64,000 nt of DNA, from the NCBI GenBank assembly GCA_903813345.2, contig CAIIXF020000012.1, positions 29,336,684 to 29,400,683 on the forward strand, read 5' to 3'. A model generated the notes under the pieces. That model did no database searches and was not told the DNA's origin. It saw nothing but the letters and a program-made list of their open reading frames with translations. Of the stretch, positions 19,459 through 32,536 are shown piece by piece; within the stretch, counting starts at the first letter, position 1, and each line of letters starts with the position of its first letter. The stretch comes from Owenia fusiformis. Its lineage: Eukaryota; Annelida; Polychaeta; Sabellida; Oweniidae. The position numbers were made by a program, and so were the translations under genes.

Positions 19459-22400
19459 AGACATGTCAAAGAAAACATCACATTTAAACGCATTTTTCAT
19501 AACTATGAATTGGAGGTGCATGGGTCCCCAAATCTAGCATGAAGACCGTGAAGTGAGGCTAATTTTTGAATGTTTCAAGGAGTAGCCTTGTAACAGTCAC
19601 ACATTTGCAAGAAGCCGGAATTTCATGCACAGTGCATTATGTGAAATACTGTGTTCGGATTGGCTGAAATTGGACAAACCTTCACACCTTCACACGTCAA
19701 TCTATGTGTGAATTCCTGATTTATCCTCATACAAATTTTGTGACTTCACCAAGTGGCATGGATTATGACTAGTATATTTTATCTATTACAGTATAATTAT
19801 CATGATAGATACATGATTGAGGCATTATGAATGATAAACAATTGATACATGAATGAGGATTTCTCTGGACTAAAAAATAGTCCCAGCCAACAAAATGGTG
19901 GACATGAAATATTTTAGAGTCTTACAAATGTGACACCGAAGCACCCCTACCAGCCGGGCAGCAAGGCCCCTGGTTTCAATTGTCTACGTTGTTTGGCATT
20001 AAAATGAGGTATTCTTCCGCGGAGAGAAAATAGATCGTTGATTGGATTTCTGTAAAATTGACAGCCTGTTTCAAACTAAGTTTAAGGGTATTAGGAAAAT
20101 TTTTAAATGTATATTTATCCAATATTATGTAAGAGTGTAGTCTCAAGCGTCGGTCTGATGTACTTTTGAACGAATATCTTATTCATGGAAGTTTCTGTGA
20201 CGTATTTCCATATGGACCCAAAACGATATATTTTTTAACCAAAATAACGCTTGAATCGCAAATTTTGCTGGGCCGTTTGATGATAACGTTTGTTATATTT
20301 TATCATATTCAGATATGCGATAGCCCTAATGACGCCGGTTCTTTTCCACCTTGTGGCCTAATCAAAATCACAATATGAGTTGGCAAGATCTGACTTTGAA
20401 ATTGGGCTTCGCAATTCATACAATTTCATTTTTTATTTTGACATGAGTAGAAATAAAGGTTTTAAACTCTACCAGAAACTTACAGAAAGTCTAGGAAAGC
20501 AATATATTTTAAAAACATACATTCAAATGCATCTTTTCTGAAATTTCTAATGTTAGGTATTACTCATTTTTATCCATGTTTCACTGCAGACGATGATTAT
20601 TTGCGCTGTAGAAAAACTAAATAATTCTTGAGCCAAAAATAAGTCTGGGCCGTTTTATGATAACGATAATTTCATTTCGTAAGTTCTCAAATAAGTGTTT
20701 TTTTATAGTGCTGATTCCAAATGTTATTACTGTCTCAATAATCAATTGAAAGACGCAAGAAAAATAGGGGAATTTCAATCATGAAGACAGGTGTAAAATG
20801 ACAGGTCCCCAATCAATTATATACGGCGCCATCTTTATTTGCATACTGAAATATTGCTGAAACGTACAGTGTTTTCTGTGATATTATGCGATAATATGGC
20901 TCAATTAGGTGAAGTTATGATCTTTCCTTATTGGGAGGTGTCATACATTTATATAAGATGTGAACTAATTATCACGAAAAGGTATGTGTGAAGAAATATG
21001 ATATTGCCGAACACTCACCCCTCCCACATTTAGTAGCCTAATTCTCATCATATTTACACTAAACCTATGATATCACTGTGTTATCAAGTGTAAGACATAC
21101 TGTAGAGATAAGATTATGAGAAGTTATATCCCGTTACATTAGGGTATTGGAGCTATTCAAGAATATTTGTTCAAAATGTCGGGAAAAATGGCCGAAAATG
21201 GCCGACATTTTGACCATGTCATATGCCTTGTTGATCCCTTGGAGTATAACCAGTTTTCGAATTGGTATACATTTCCAAATCAATGAATGATAGACAGTTA
21301 AAAAGGTGACATTGGATTTTTTTTACCTGCGAGTATCATTTTATTGCTGTGACCCAGCGATTATCTGTTTCGTTACGTAACATGTCGTGTCAACCGTTCT
21401 CCCGGTAATGAAATCGTCTACTACTTCAGCTCTGCTGATACTAACTCGTCTCAAGGAGGATTGGCTCCCAGGATCGAAACTCGATATTTTCCAACAATGA
21501 AAACGTCGAAATGTCGTTATTTTCTGAAATTAAAACCGACTATAAATTCAAAATAAACAGTTCAAAAGATTCGAACCAATATCTCGATCATTTCTTGTGA
21601 GTTTTGGAATTTTTCGTTTGGAAATAAGACCAAAATTCACGATTTAAATGTTGAAGTGAACAAAATGGCGGCTGTTTGAATTCGAATTTTGTATTACGAC
21701 ATACCCATATATGGGACAGAATATCGGTGGTGCACTCTGGGAGCCAATCCTCCTTGAACTCGTCTGTATCACGTTCAATAAGAACATTTCAACCAATCAG
21801 CTCAAAGAACAACTTTGCTGCCCTCAATCGATACATGTACTACATTATTCCATGGGGTGTTTCGTATAAATTTTCATAGTGTCAATTTGTTACGAAAATA
21901 AGTTAGGCTGCGTATATGAAGCATGTTATGAATAACATTGTGGAATATACGTTTTTAGAAGCTACTTTTAAACTTATTGTCTAGAAAAATAACTTCATGA
22001 AGAATGAAAATTCTATAATTCGAAACTTTGGCCACGACTTCGGCTCCCTAGCTCTGTCTGTTACGTAGCGAATTTTACCGGGAATTTTAAAAACAACTCC
22101 ACCAAAAAGGTAATATTTTACATTTTATACTTGAGAAGCGATATAAAGTAAGATCCAGGTGGTAGACTAATATGTATACTTCATATTAGAGGTAGAATTA
22201 CGTTGCTAAATACTTTGAATCACATATGAATCCTAAGTGTTCTCGTTTTTGAATTTTTCATTTTTTAGAAGTTGGATTGACATCGTGTCCTGTTGTTACG
22301 TAGCGTATGTTGAAGTGCTAAAACATGACATTCAACACTATTATGATGAAACTCAACACTCATAAATATAAAATGATGGTTAGGCATTTGCGATTTTATG

Positions 22401-23475
22401 CTAGTCTGCGGTATTCATTGAGATGCATAGCCAATTTATCAAAAAACTGATTTTGGTTTCAAAGACTCCAAGATACTTTTGGTGTCAAGTAACGTAACAA
22501 ATATCGATTAAACACCACATGCAATGATTCAAATCATGAAAGATATGTCTCTCTGTACAAGAGGTAGGCAGTATAACATAACTTAGTACACCTGGTTAGG
22601 ATAGTGAGATTCCTCCTGTTGAAACTTCATAATAAAGTTTTGATATGTATTAAATATTCGTTACGTACGGTGTCAACCATATAGTGTTGTATAGCAAAAC
22701 TGATGATCACTTATGCAAGTGGTTTATTGTTAAGTGAGAACAAGGCTAGGGAGCTTTCTATTTTGATGATATCATATAGTCCTCAACTATATTCTATTTC
22801 TAGATAGGTACCATGTTTGGAACCCATGTAACCAAACATAAGATTGACCATCTCCTTTGTTTAGCTGTTCATCAGTCAAAAACTGATGTATGAGTTATCT
22901 TTAAAATGAGATTTTCATAAAATTTTGATGTTTATGTTCCATTTGTTGCGATTTTGATACAAAACAATGATCAACTTTTTTTCATAAAGTGGTCATAAGT
23001 GTTCGGCAATATCATATTTCTTCACATGTATAATTTCATTCTTACGTTACGATTATTTTTTTCAAGACTTGAATTTGATTTTGGATTTTGTGAATTTGAT
23101 CCTGATTTTTCTACATGTAAATGAGGTCTAACCGTTGTGCAGGTCCTTATCATATCGTGCGCATTAGAATTTCAGAAGTAAGGCACTGTACATGTATCTC
23201 CAACTAGAAATGAAAGATTATTATTAGAATTCCACTAGACTTCAATATGATGAAGGGGGCCAATGAAGTCAGTCTAGGTTTATAGGCACTATAAATGGCT
23301 AGAGTGATTTGAACATTTAATGTACATGTACCCAAGATCTGGTTATAGCCTCTTTTGAGCTTACATAGATGATTACTTAAAACATATACAGTATCGCTTC
23401 GAAGTACATTACATGTATTTATGCAGTCTACATGTACAGCAATGATGTAACTTCCATGTTTGTGTGCTCTACTGT

Positions 23476-24421
23476 TGTGTATCTCGATTCCAGGACCATC
23501 TCACACAGACCAAATTTTATCTGAACGACCATGTAAAGAGTTCACACGGTGGCGAACTGTTGGGATGGACCGCTGAGGATAAGGGGACATGATGCTATAT
23601 ATCATAATCTTTTTGCTGTCCTTACTCATTGGATTGAGTACAAGATCTCTATACAATATGGAGCTCTGGGACATCTGTCAGCCAAATTACTGTGTGCTGC
23701 ATTGTATTTCATCTTTATATCTGTCCAAGAAGTTGGGAGTATGTCTGTCTGCTGGATATCAGTTTTGGGATAAGCAAGAATATACAACATTCAGGTAATA
23801 ATATTTGTGTGCAAGCGATCAAGATTCCTCAGGCGATTTCCGTAGCACATACATGTATGACATAGCTAGAGCCTAATTGACAGTGAAATTCAGATCATTG
23901 TTGACAATGTGCCTATGAAAAGTCATGTCATTGTCAGTTTATCGTAATCTTATATAAATATCAGTGATACTTTTTGCATTTTCAATGATTCTGCAAAGTG
24001 TATTCCACTGACCCTTTAGGCTTTGGGTAATACACTTTGCTAGAATCATTGAAAGATGACCAAGTATTCTTAAATTGAACCGTACAAAATATTTGTATAA
24101 TATCATACTTGTCAAATTACCATTTGGTTATATTATAATTAAAACCTTATATTCAATTCCTCATAGTACATTACATGTACTAGATTAGTGTGTTTCAACT
24201 TTTAACATCTTTTAAAACTTTGTTGATTGAAATAATGTGCAATTAAATAGTTTAATGATGACAATGTTATTCTGCTTTTATAATTTCAAATAGCCTAGTA
24301 GTCAAAATGTAGATATAAAATTTCTCTTCTATATATTTCCAGGCCAATGGGGTACTTGCTGACTGGACCCAATCAAGAGAGACATATTTCGAGGAATGCA
24401 GAGCAACAATGATTTATTTAT
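23476..24421 (+). other. Possible captured gene fragment inside the 7.8-kb element
   Basis: After an acceptor-like TCGATTCCAG at about 23494, 32 codons are open (DHLTQTKFYLNDHVKSS..) and end in TGA at 23590. An overlapping frame continues to about 23795 before a GGTAATA donor-like site. A second acceptor (ATTTCCAG, about 24342) starts sequence ending near TTATTTATAA at 24421. This could be two exons of a captured or decayed gene, or chance. I recognise no family. Confidence 0.25.
23978..24056. ncRNA. Pre-miRNA-like hairpin
   Basis: TTTCAATGATTCTGCAAAGT (from 23980) pairs with ACTTTGCTAGAATCATTGAA (ending 24053) and extends into GTATT/AATAC, with about 20 unpaired bases between. Length and near-perfect pairing fit a small-RNA precursor, but a short palindromic element would look the same. 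Confidence 0.3.
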
Positions 24422-25309
24422 AATTGACCTAGGAAAATAGGATTATGTATCCACATAATATACAAATCTAGATACCCTGTGCTGATTATTGTTGCATCAG
24501 AGTATTCTGGATATTGTTATAAGTTTTGGAAAAATGAAGCTGTAAATACTAAATAGTATCGTTGACAACAAATATCCAGATGTATTGAGAAACAATTCAT
24601 GTTGAGAGGGGACACTGAAGATGGAATATACATTTAAATTCAACTTAGCAAGAATTTGGTGAGTCTTTCATTGACCAAAAACACTAACACTGTTCTTTGT
24701 TAAAAGTGTCAAGGCATAAACTGTAAAGTCTGATGTCTCTCAAGTCTATTTATCAGAAAGGAGTGACTAAATTCAATTACTGGCAGATAGAGTTATCCAC
24801 TAAATGTTTATGATAAACTCATTGAAACATGAATAGAATATTCATTGAAATATGAAAAGAATATTGGCAATCCCCATTATATTTAAATTAGTTGGGCATA
24901 AGATAGTTAAAGGACCAGGTATAGTATGGCAAGTGATTTTAGACAATCATGTTCTTATGAGTACTTTCTCGTTTTAGATATGACTTTTCTCATTTACACA
25001 ATATGTTATTTTTCAAGAAAATTCTCAAGGATAATAAAAATATCAATTGAACAATTCAAAATTTTATAAATAGCAACTCCATGTCAACATTTCTTTCAAA
25101 ATATTGAAGCTATTTGCTCACAAAGAAGATCTTCTTTTTTATTTTAATTGCATGAAAACATTATTCTTAACCTCTTCATATGTAGAATGGTATTGAAAGT
25201 CTAGTTCTGAAGATTTTTGATGACCAGCTGAAAACAATGAATAGAATGAGTTTTCCTTGTGGGAAATAAACATTGAATATGTGGTTTTTAACTTACTCAC
25301 ATTTCAATA

Positions 25310-25698
25310 TCCATCCCCTTTTCAGAAGATATGGTGAACTTTTTGAACACATTTCTCTTAAACCAGTCATCGAAAAATTCTGAAAATATTACGCATCATC
25401 AATTTAATGGTCATATTTTGGATGGTAACATTATAATTTGAAAAATATGTATGTATATATTTTTCTCTATATTGTTTTAGAAAACACATCAGACACTTCT
25501 TTTGTTCTTGGTATCATATGTTCGGAATGAAATGAAGTTAACAAAAACAGTTATATAAAATAAATCAATATTTTTGCATTAAATTGTTGTCAATCAGTCA
25601 ACATTACATAAAGGACTGTGTTTTTACAGAATGTTTTCAGTAAATTGATTAAGAAAAAAACATTGTTGAATTCATTTCACCATATCGATACCTATCCT
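25310..25698. mobile_element. Foldback element, second copy (short)
   Basis: The ends (ATCCCCTTTTCAGAAGATATGG on the left, CACCATATCGATACCTATCC on the right) and the stretch TTTCTCTTAAACCAGTCATC match the foldback in FReD A intron 4. The middle is shorter. It is nested in the 7.8-kb element. Confidence 0.6.
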
Positions 25699-27765
25699 TT
25701 AGAAAATTTAATTTTGATAATTATTAGAAAATAAGCCTAACACTTTAAAAAAAGTGAGAGGGTGGGGTGGTAATAATTTTTCAGAGAGTTGATTGGTATT
25801 TTTAATAACATGGGGACTTTACTTGACAGAAAACTTATTGTTTAATAAAAGAAAACATGGAAACTACTGTATTTATGGTCATAAAGTACTCACTCATGTT
25901 GAAAGATATGATTGTTTAAAATAACTTGCCCTACTGTACTTTGTTCTTATTAGCCATCAGCCGGCAGCATGTCATGAATACCAACAGTTCTCTGTTGTTG
26001 TTTTTTTAAATTAACAAGTTACAATTTTCATGTTTTACTACCAAAGAATATGTAGCTAGCTGCATATACAAAGGACCAAACATGGTCCATGGATGTGCAG
26101 GAGCTAAATACATTGTATTTAACACCTGGCATAACTTACTAGTATGTTAAATAAAAAATAAATTACATTGACAATTTAATTTGGAATAATCTAGAAATTG
26201 AAATGAAATTTTGTAAACAGGCATGGAAAAAAATGTTCAGTTTTTAAAAAAAATAAATCTACCGGTATTGCAATAGCATACTGATGGAATTTCCATTTCC
26301 TATTTACCCTTTTGTAATTTTTTTTTTCTTAGTGGAGATGAAATGATAAGTGACATTTAATCAGGAATTGAGATATACTAAACCAAAATGCAAAAGTGTC
26401 TATAATACAGCACCCAGGTGCTCTCACTGAAAGCAAGCTGTGCATTCTCCATTATGATGAAAAATGTATAAACATTTAATTTGAAGTGTGACGTGAATCG
26501 ATTGCAAACTTCATATTTGGACATCTGATGTGATATACCATTTGTGTCATATTGTCAAATTATTTATTTTGCAATCAATTCATGTCATAGTGTATTTTAG
26601 GTATTTTTGTGAAAATCAATAGAAATCAATGGCCTCCATTGGAATCTGATGGTATCCACATGTTAAGTCAATGGAGCACATCCAATGTCAAGTCAATACA
26701 CCCTTACTGAAGTTAATGACCTCGACCTCAGCCCATGTGGGTCCAAATGCTTAAATATTTTCCAAAGTATTATGTGACATTGTATTCTTTATGTTACACC
26801 TAAAATGGTTCATTTTGTTCATGGGGAAATCATAAAGGAGAGTGCACTAGACCCTTTGATGGTATACCTTGAAGTTTTTTTTATTAATAACAACATAAAA
26901 TTCCTATTAGGGGGCCTTTAATTAAAAAGATGATTTTGAGACTGACCCCTCAAATATAATATTGCACCCCACTACTTTAAATGGAAAGGTACAGTGAGTG
27001 CCTTTGTCAGCCACAGGTCACAATGACCTAGGCAGTGATAAACTATAACAGCATGTTATGTACAGAAGTCCATGTACTCCTATAGACATGATATAGACTA
27101 AGGGGCTCTAATAGACAACCCTTTCTGGTCGGCCAGTTATCTTCTTCCGGCCGGATATCCTCCTGGTATAGTAACAGTTCTTTGAAAAGGGATTGTGAAT
27201 GACGGTAAATGCCAGAGAGGGCAGATAGAATGCATTCAGAATTCGATTTCATTTATAGATGTCATGCCGTCCGGTCAAAACATACAAAGGTCAAACTGAG
27301 TTCAGAGTTTTAATGGCGGTAGGTTTGGAATCGTTTTTGACCACTTGATCATGTCTTTTTTCTGAACTTATATTTAATCGAATGAGTTATTTTATACAAG
27401 GGACACATGAAGAGATATATACTGTATGCTCCGTCGAGGGTAGTAATCAATAATGTATTTTACGTTTTTGCTTAGTAATTGCGACTTGAAACGGTGTTTT
27501 CAACAAAAAGTTGAAAATCTGACAAACTTCTGTTCGCCACGACAGACGTGCGTGATTGTTTCAATATTAGCAGCGTAGATCAGGTATCTTAAGCTCAACG
27601 ATTCTGTGTAATTTCAGGAATTATGATCATACATTTTGCGCGTTACAAGCAATTCAATTTTCGAAATGAGAGATCTCAGAAATTTCTGACGAAGAAAATT
27701 TTTGTTGAACGTCAGCGGATTAATATATCGTGACGTCACAGATTTTAATGCTAACAATGGACTTG
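25699..27765. other. Non-coding interior of the 7.8-kb element
   Basis: AT-rich DNA without gene-like signals. A 69-codon minus-strand frame at 27043-27252 is somewhat protein-like but unrecognised and isolated, and I do not call it a gene. Confidence 0.4.
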
Positions 27766-28829
27766 AGGGGCCTTGCTGCCCGGCTGTACTCCTTGAAGTT
27801 TTCAAAAATTAACCCCACTTCACAGTTTTCATGTTAGCTTTAGGGACCCACACACCTACAATTCATAGTTATGAAAAATACGTTTATGTGTGATGTCACT
27901 TTGACAAGTCTCTTTAGTCAAGAATTGCATTCACATATAAGGAAAACAAATTTTAAGACCACGTGTCTTTATCAACAAAAATATGGCTGCCACAGTCAGT
28001 AATCTTGATTTACTTAGTCGTCACCTTACACTGGCATGTAGCGATTATAGCGGTCCTGTCTTGGCTTATTGAATCAAGGGAAAGATCAATACCCGGTGAT
28101 TTCAGCGGGAAGTGGCGTTTCGTTCATTGGATGAGCTGCGCGCGCACGCATAAATGTGATTATCCAATATAATTAGGGGAGGGCTATTTGAAGTAGTTTT
28201 TGGTCCCAGGCGCGACCCAGGGCTGTTGTCTTAAGGACATTTCGTTGAAAATGAGCCATTCGGCTGATAATTGGTAAGAGTTTGCGATCTTATAATGTAT
28301 AACTGTTACTCAGACACATATTTTGACACGATTCTGTTGGAAATAAGCTTTGAACCGAGAGATATTCACGATTGATATGCACATTTTTGATTGTGCCATT
28401 GCTTTTCTATTGCACAATCCATGTATTGATAGAAGAAACATTAATAATGCAGATTGGTTTACCTTCAATACATGGCAGACACTACATATCGGTCTATTAA
28501 TACCAGTTTGTGCCTTAAATAGTTTTATATTTCCATCCACGGCCTGGAGCCTGGGTGTGTTTGTCTCTTATGTGTATGCTTGTGCATGGACTTCTAATCA
28601 CTAGCAGAATTTAACATGATGCAAACTCGACATTATAACTCATGCTGTAACATTTTGACTTCGCTGGAAAACAATAGGAATTATTTTTCTTGCCAATCAA
28701 TCATGAATCACAATCAAAATTTCAGAATGATCAATCAGGCTTACCTTCTTCTAAGGCCACTGTATCGTGGCCTTCCAGTACAGATATATTCCTGCATGAA
28801 CAACTGGTAATGTCGTAATCATAAAATTT

Positions 28830-30300
28830 GAAATCATATGTCCGCCATTTTCCACATCACAATTTGAATTGCGAGTTTTGGTCTTATTACCTCACCAAAA
28901 ATTCCAAAACACACACAAAGTGATCAGTGTATTAGTTCACATCTTCTGGATCGCTAACTTAGAATTTACAGCCAGTTACTAATGTCAGACGTAACGACAT
29001 TTCGTCCAGTTTTCGAACATCGCCATTTTTCTTGGAGCCATTTTGTTTTAATTTTAGACGAAATCCTGATGAAATCATGTCATATCTCATCAAGGATTTG
29101 AGCTGGGTCCGGTTTGATTAATGATTTATTTATCTGGCGATTTTTAAAATATTCAATAAATTTATGACACCCCGGCAGCTTTTTTCAAATAGAGTTCACA
29201 GTATTTCAGATGAATCCCCTCTAGCCAAGTATTGGCTAGAGACTCGAGTAAAATCAGGCAATGGTCCAAATCAAGTTATAACATTATATGATATTCAGCA
29301 AGAAGTCCGGTAGAAATACAGAATATTTAAACATCAAAGCTGAAAGTTAAAAGCTAATCTGTCAATTTTCTGTCTGCAAAAGAGCGTCCCAAGAGCGTTT
29401 ACATTTGACACAATAACAGACTGAGGCTTTGAAATCTAGGATTCACCAGGAAAATATGACGTCATACTAATTAGCATAAGGATTTCCCTATTGGTGTGGG
29501 TCGAGCCTTGTTCGAAAACACAATCCATAAATACATGCTAATTTCTAAGGAGATAGGAAGTGTATAACGTGTTTATCGATTTTGTTTAAAGATTTAATCA
29601 ATTATCAAATTGTTTAAGTGGATAAAGTGGTCACACTTGCTTCAATTCATAGCGAAATCGACGGATAGAAACTGACCGAATTCCCGATATCCTACCCCGT
29701 ATTACTGTAGGCTATAAGCATAGTGACCTACAGAGGGCGCTATCACAAACAAGTACTGGACGAACCGATAAATTCCCGGGTATTGTAACGCCCTTGATTG
29801 AATTGTTACGAAGTTACGTATGCGGTGCGGAAGTTAGAGAGCAAATGACCATCATTTCAATGTAATAGTTTATGCAGGAAAATTGAGATTAGGCCATTGG
29901 AGTATTTGTTTCATGCATTTGTAAAACATTACCAACTCATAGGTCATACTTATCGTTAAACCAATAACTCAAATATATGCCCTTGTACACCGATCACCTG
30001 TTGAAATTAATACAGGCCGATTTCAACAAATGTAAACGGCGATATATTCAAAATCGTATTCAAGCATGACCACGTCCCAACTTCTTTTGTTTTCTTTACA
30101 ACTAAGCTATGACTGCAGTCTATTCAGTGTTGCGTATCGAACCTTGTTTATTATAAAAATAGTGCAACAACAAGCAGAATTCACACATTTACCTTATACT
30201 TATTCTCAATTGAAGACATTGAGTTTATCTCTTAGGTTTTACATTATAAATATCTTAACATGCAGAATACGAAAATAGAGGCTTAGGCCCAACTTTGTAT
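28830..30300. other. Repeat-derived non-coding stretch within the 7.3-kb element
   Basis: About 28840-29060 resembles, in inverse orientation, about 21560-21700 of the neighbouring 7.8-kb element (words such as GAGTTTTGG, AATAAGACC, AAATGGCGG). The two large elements therefore share a common repeat. Nothing coding is seen. Confidence 0.35.
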
Positions 30301-30465
30301 GAATTTTATGAGGATAATCTGATTTTAGAGAAATGAAAAGAAAAATGTCCACACCCTACACAAAATATTTATGGTTCCCCGGGAATACGTATGTGCTGCT
30401 TGTATATTAGAATCGTATTCCAGTTACAGAAAGAAGTACATATCATGCTAAACTATATACAACAG

Positions 30466-30604
30466 TTATGCACTTGGAGGTTTTGGATACAGGGAATATC
30501 CCGAGGGATATATAATATATCTTCCCTTGGTCCCTCGGGAAGATATATTGTATATCCCTCGGGATATTCCCTGTATCCAAAACCTCCAATTGCATAACCC
30601 CTAT
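30466..30604. repeat. Near-perfect palindrome of the GGTTTTGGATACAGGGAATA family, copy 1
   Basis: Arms of about 65 bp (GGAGGTTTTGGATACAGGGA.. and its inverse) meet at CTTCCCTTGGTCCCTCGGGAAG. The same hairpin recurs at 31769-31915, 32350-32503 and, degraded, 33925-34070. Each copy ends near CATAACCCCTATAT. Confidence 0.75.
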
Positions 30605-30939
30605 ATATTGGCCAAGGGATAATCCCAATATCCTGAACCGACTATAGGATAATATGTTTATCCCATACCAATATTGGTCATCTGGTTCACATTGTTAAAT
30701 CGTGGAAACAATTTAGAATATTCATGTCCAATTTTGTTTTCTTGGCCGTGGGCGGATTTTCATGTTCTCTCAAATATTCCCATATTTATTTTCTCGAATT
30801 TTTTATTGATTAAGTGGATGCTCTTTCCCTTTTTTTAACTATCAAACAGACCCTGATTGTCTGTGTTTTCTCCATTGCCGTTTACAGTCATTCTGCGAAC
30901 GTTACAAATTATGAACAAATATGCAAGCGGCGATTATGA

Positions 30940-31265
30940 CGTAGCGGGCAGATATACTATATCTGCCCGCTTGGAGCGGGACGTAAAGCTTTATCCCATG
31001 GTTGCAAGGAGGATATAGATCGAATATCACATGATGATATATTTGATATGTGGATCAAGATATCATATTTTAGCAAACAATTTACAAACCATCGAATATC
31101 ACTTTTAAACTATCGAATATCACATCTTAAATAGAGGATATCCTATGATTTATGGGTGATATGATTTTTATCCACGAATAGCCAGATATCTGCACGAGTG
31201 AGTGTAGCGAGAGAGTGCAGATATCAACATCCATGAGTGGATTAAAATCATATCACGAGTAAATC
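30940..31265. repeat. Cluster of short hairpins (GCGGGCAGATATA and GCGAGTGAG types)
   Basis: GCGGGCAGATATACTATATC folds on itself near 30946-30972. At 31170-31250 the sequence flanking CACGAGTGAGTGTAGCGAGAG forms a larger hairpin. A matching hairpin (CGCGAGTGAGCGCAGCGAAT) is at about 33340-33460. TCGAATATCAC repeats near 31020-31120 reappear inverted at 33720-33890, bracketing the interval. Confidence 0.5.
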
Positions 31266-31768
31266 ATAGGATGTTCTTATATTCCATAGTTAAAGTCATC
31301 ATCAGAATCGTCGGGAATTAAGTGATTTAAAACAAATTTTCCAAACGATACGGCGATATTGACACTTAGCCTCGTTTTGAGTCTGAAGTAGCAAAAATCC
31401 ATAAACCATGGCATACGACGCCGTATCTCATACTAGAGTGGGTTTGGGGTAGATATCACCCGGGAATATATATCGTATCTGAGGAGCGGGCAGGATATAT
31501 TGTATATGTCCCGCTCCAGGCCAAATGCGGGCAGATATAATATATCCATCCCGCTCCCGGGAATTTTTCAAAAGTTTAAAAAAGTTTAAATATCAAGGGT
31601 TTTAATTTTTTAATTTTAAAATTTATTTTTTTTAAGTTTAAATGTTACAATTTTATTGTATTGAACAAAAAGAATATTACGAAAATGTTAAATATAAATA
31701 TCTTGTCATTTGAAAAAGGTGGCAAAGGTTATATCTACCCTAAACCCACTCAAGTATGAGATACACCA

Positions 31769-31915
31769 GTTATGCACGGTCGGTTTGGATACATGGCATA
31801 TCCCTTGGGATATACGATACATCTTCCCTCGGTCCCTTCGGTCCCTCGGGAAGATATATTGTATATCCCTCGGGATATTCCCTGTATCCAAAACCTCCCA
31901 GTGCATAACCCCTAT
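31769..31915. repeat. Palindrome, copy 2
   Basis: Same hairpin family, with a left arm diverged from the right (TTTGGATACATGGCATATCC against GGATATTCCCTGTATCCAAA) and an added TCCCTTCGG step at the centre. Confidence 0.7.
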
Positions 31916-32349
31916 ATATTCCATACCTGATGAGGTTTCAGGGACATATCAACCGGCAATATATTCCATATCCGGGCAAATATTTTTCGTATGTCCCGCT
32001 CCAACGGAGCTCCGGGACACATAAATCGTATGTCCCGCTCAAAAAAAAATGTTGAAAAAAAAAAATTCGGGAAAAAAATTTGAAAATAAAAATTTGAAAA
32101 AAAATTGTGTAAAAAGATTTTGAAATAATGTTGATAATTCTGAAAAAAATTATGCAAAAATGTGAAAGAAATTGGGAAAAAATGTGAAAAAAATTTTGGG
32201 ATTTTTTTTTTCATTTTTGAAAAAAATTGAAAACAAATATGGAAACAATTTGAATTTTTTTGAAAATGATAACATATTTTGCAAGTAAACACACCAGAGC
32301 ATATGGGATACATGCTTATTATTTCAAACCTCTTCAGGTATGGAATACC

Positions 32350-32503
32350 TACAGTTATGCATGGTCGGTTTGGATACAGGAAATAACCCTTGGGATATAC
32401 AATATATCTTCCCTTGGTCCCTTCGGTCCCTCGGGAAGATATAATGTATATCCCTCGGGATATTCCCTGTATCCAAAACCTCCCAGTGCATAACCCCTAT
32501 GTA
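32350..32503. repeat. Palindrome, copy 3
   Basis: Same hairpin family and centre as copy 2, followed by the same CCCAGTGCATAACCCCTAT border. Confidence 0.7.
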
Positions 32504-32536
32504 TGTCATGGCTAAAACACCGTATGCTATGGTTAA

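Larger units (their letters stand above)
19951..27786. mobile_element. 7,836-bp inverted-repeat element with TAC target duplication
   Basis: Perfect 21-bp terminal repeats (starting CAGCCGGGCAGCAAGGCCCC) lie at 19951-19971 and 27766-27786. TAC flanks both ends (19948-19950 and 27787-27789). The same place in unit C (44940-44955) reads CACCCCTGCTCCTTG without the insert. No long open frame is found, and codon-like stretches are short. It is thus a non-autonomous or decayed element, further loaded with a foldback element at 25310. A 3-bp duplication occurs in several superfamilies (CACTA, Harbinger, Chapaev3), and I cannot choose among them. Confidence 0.75.
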
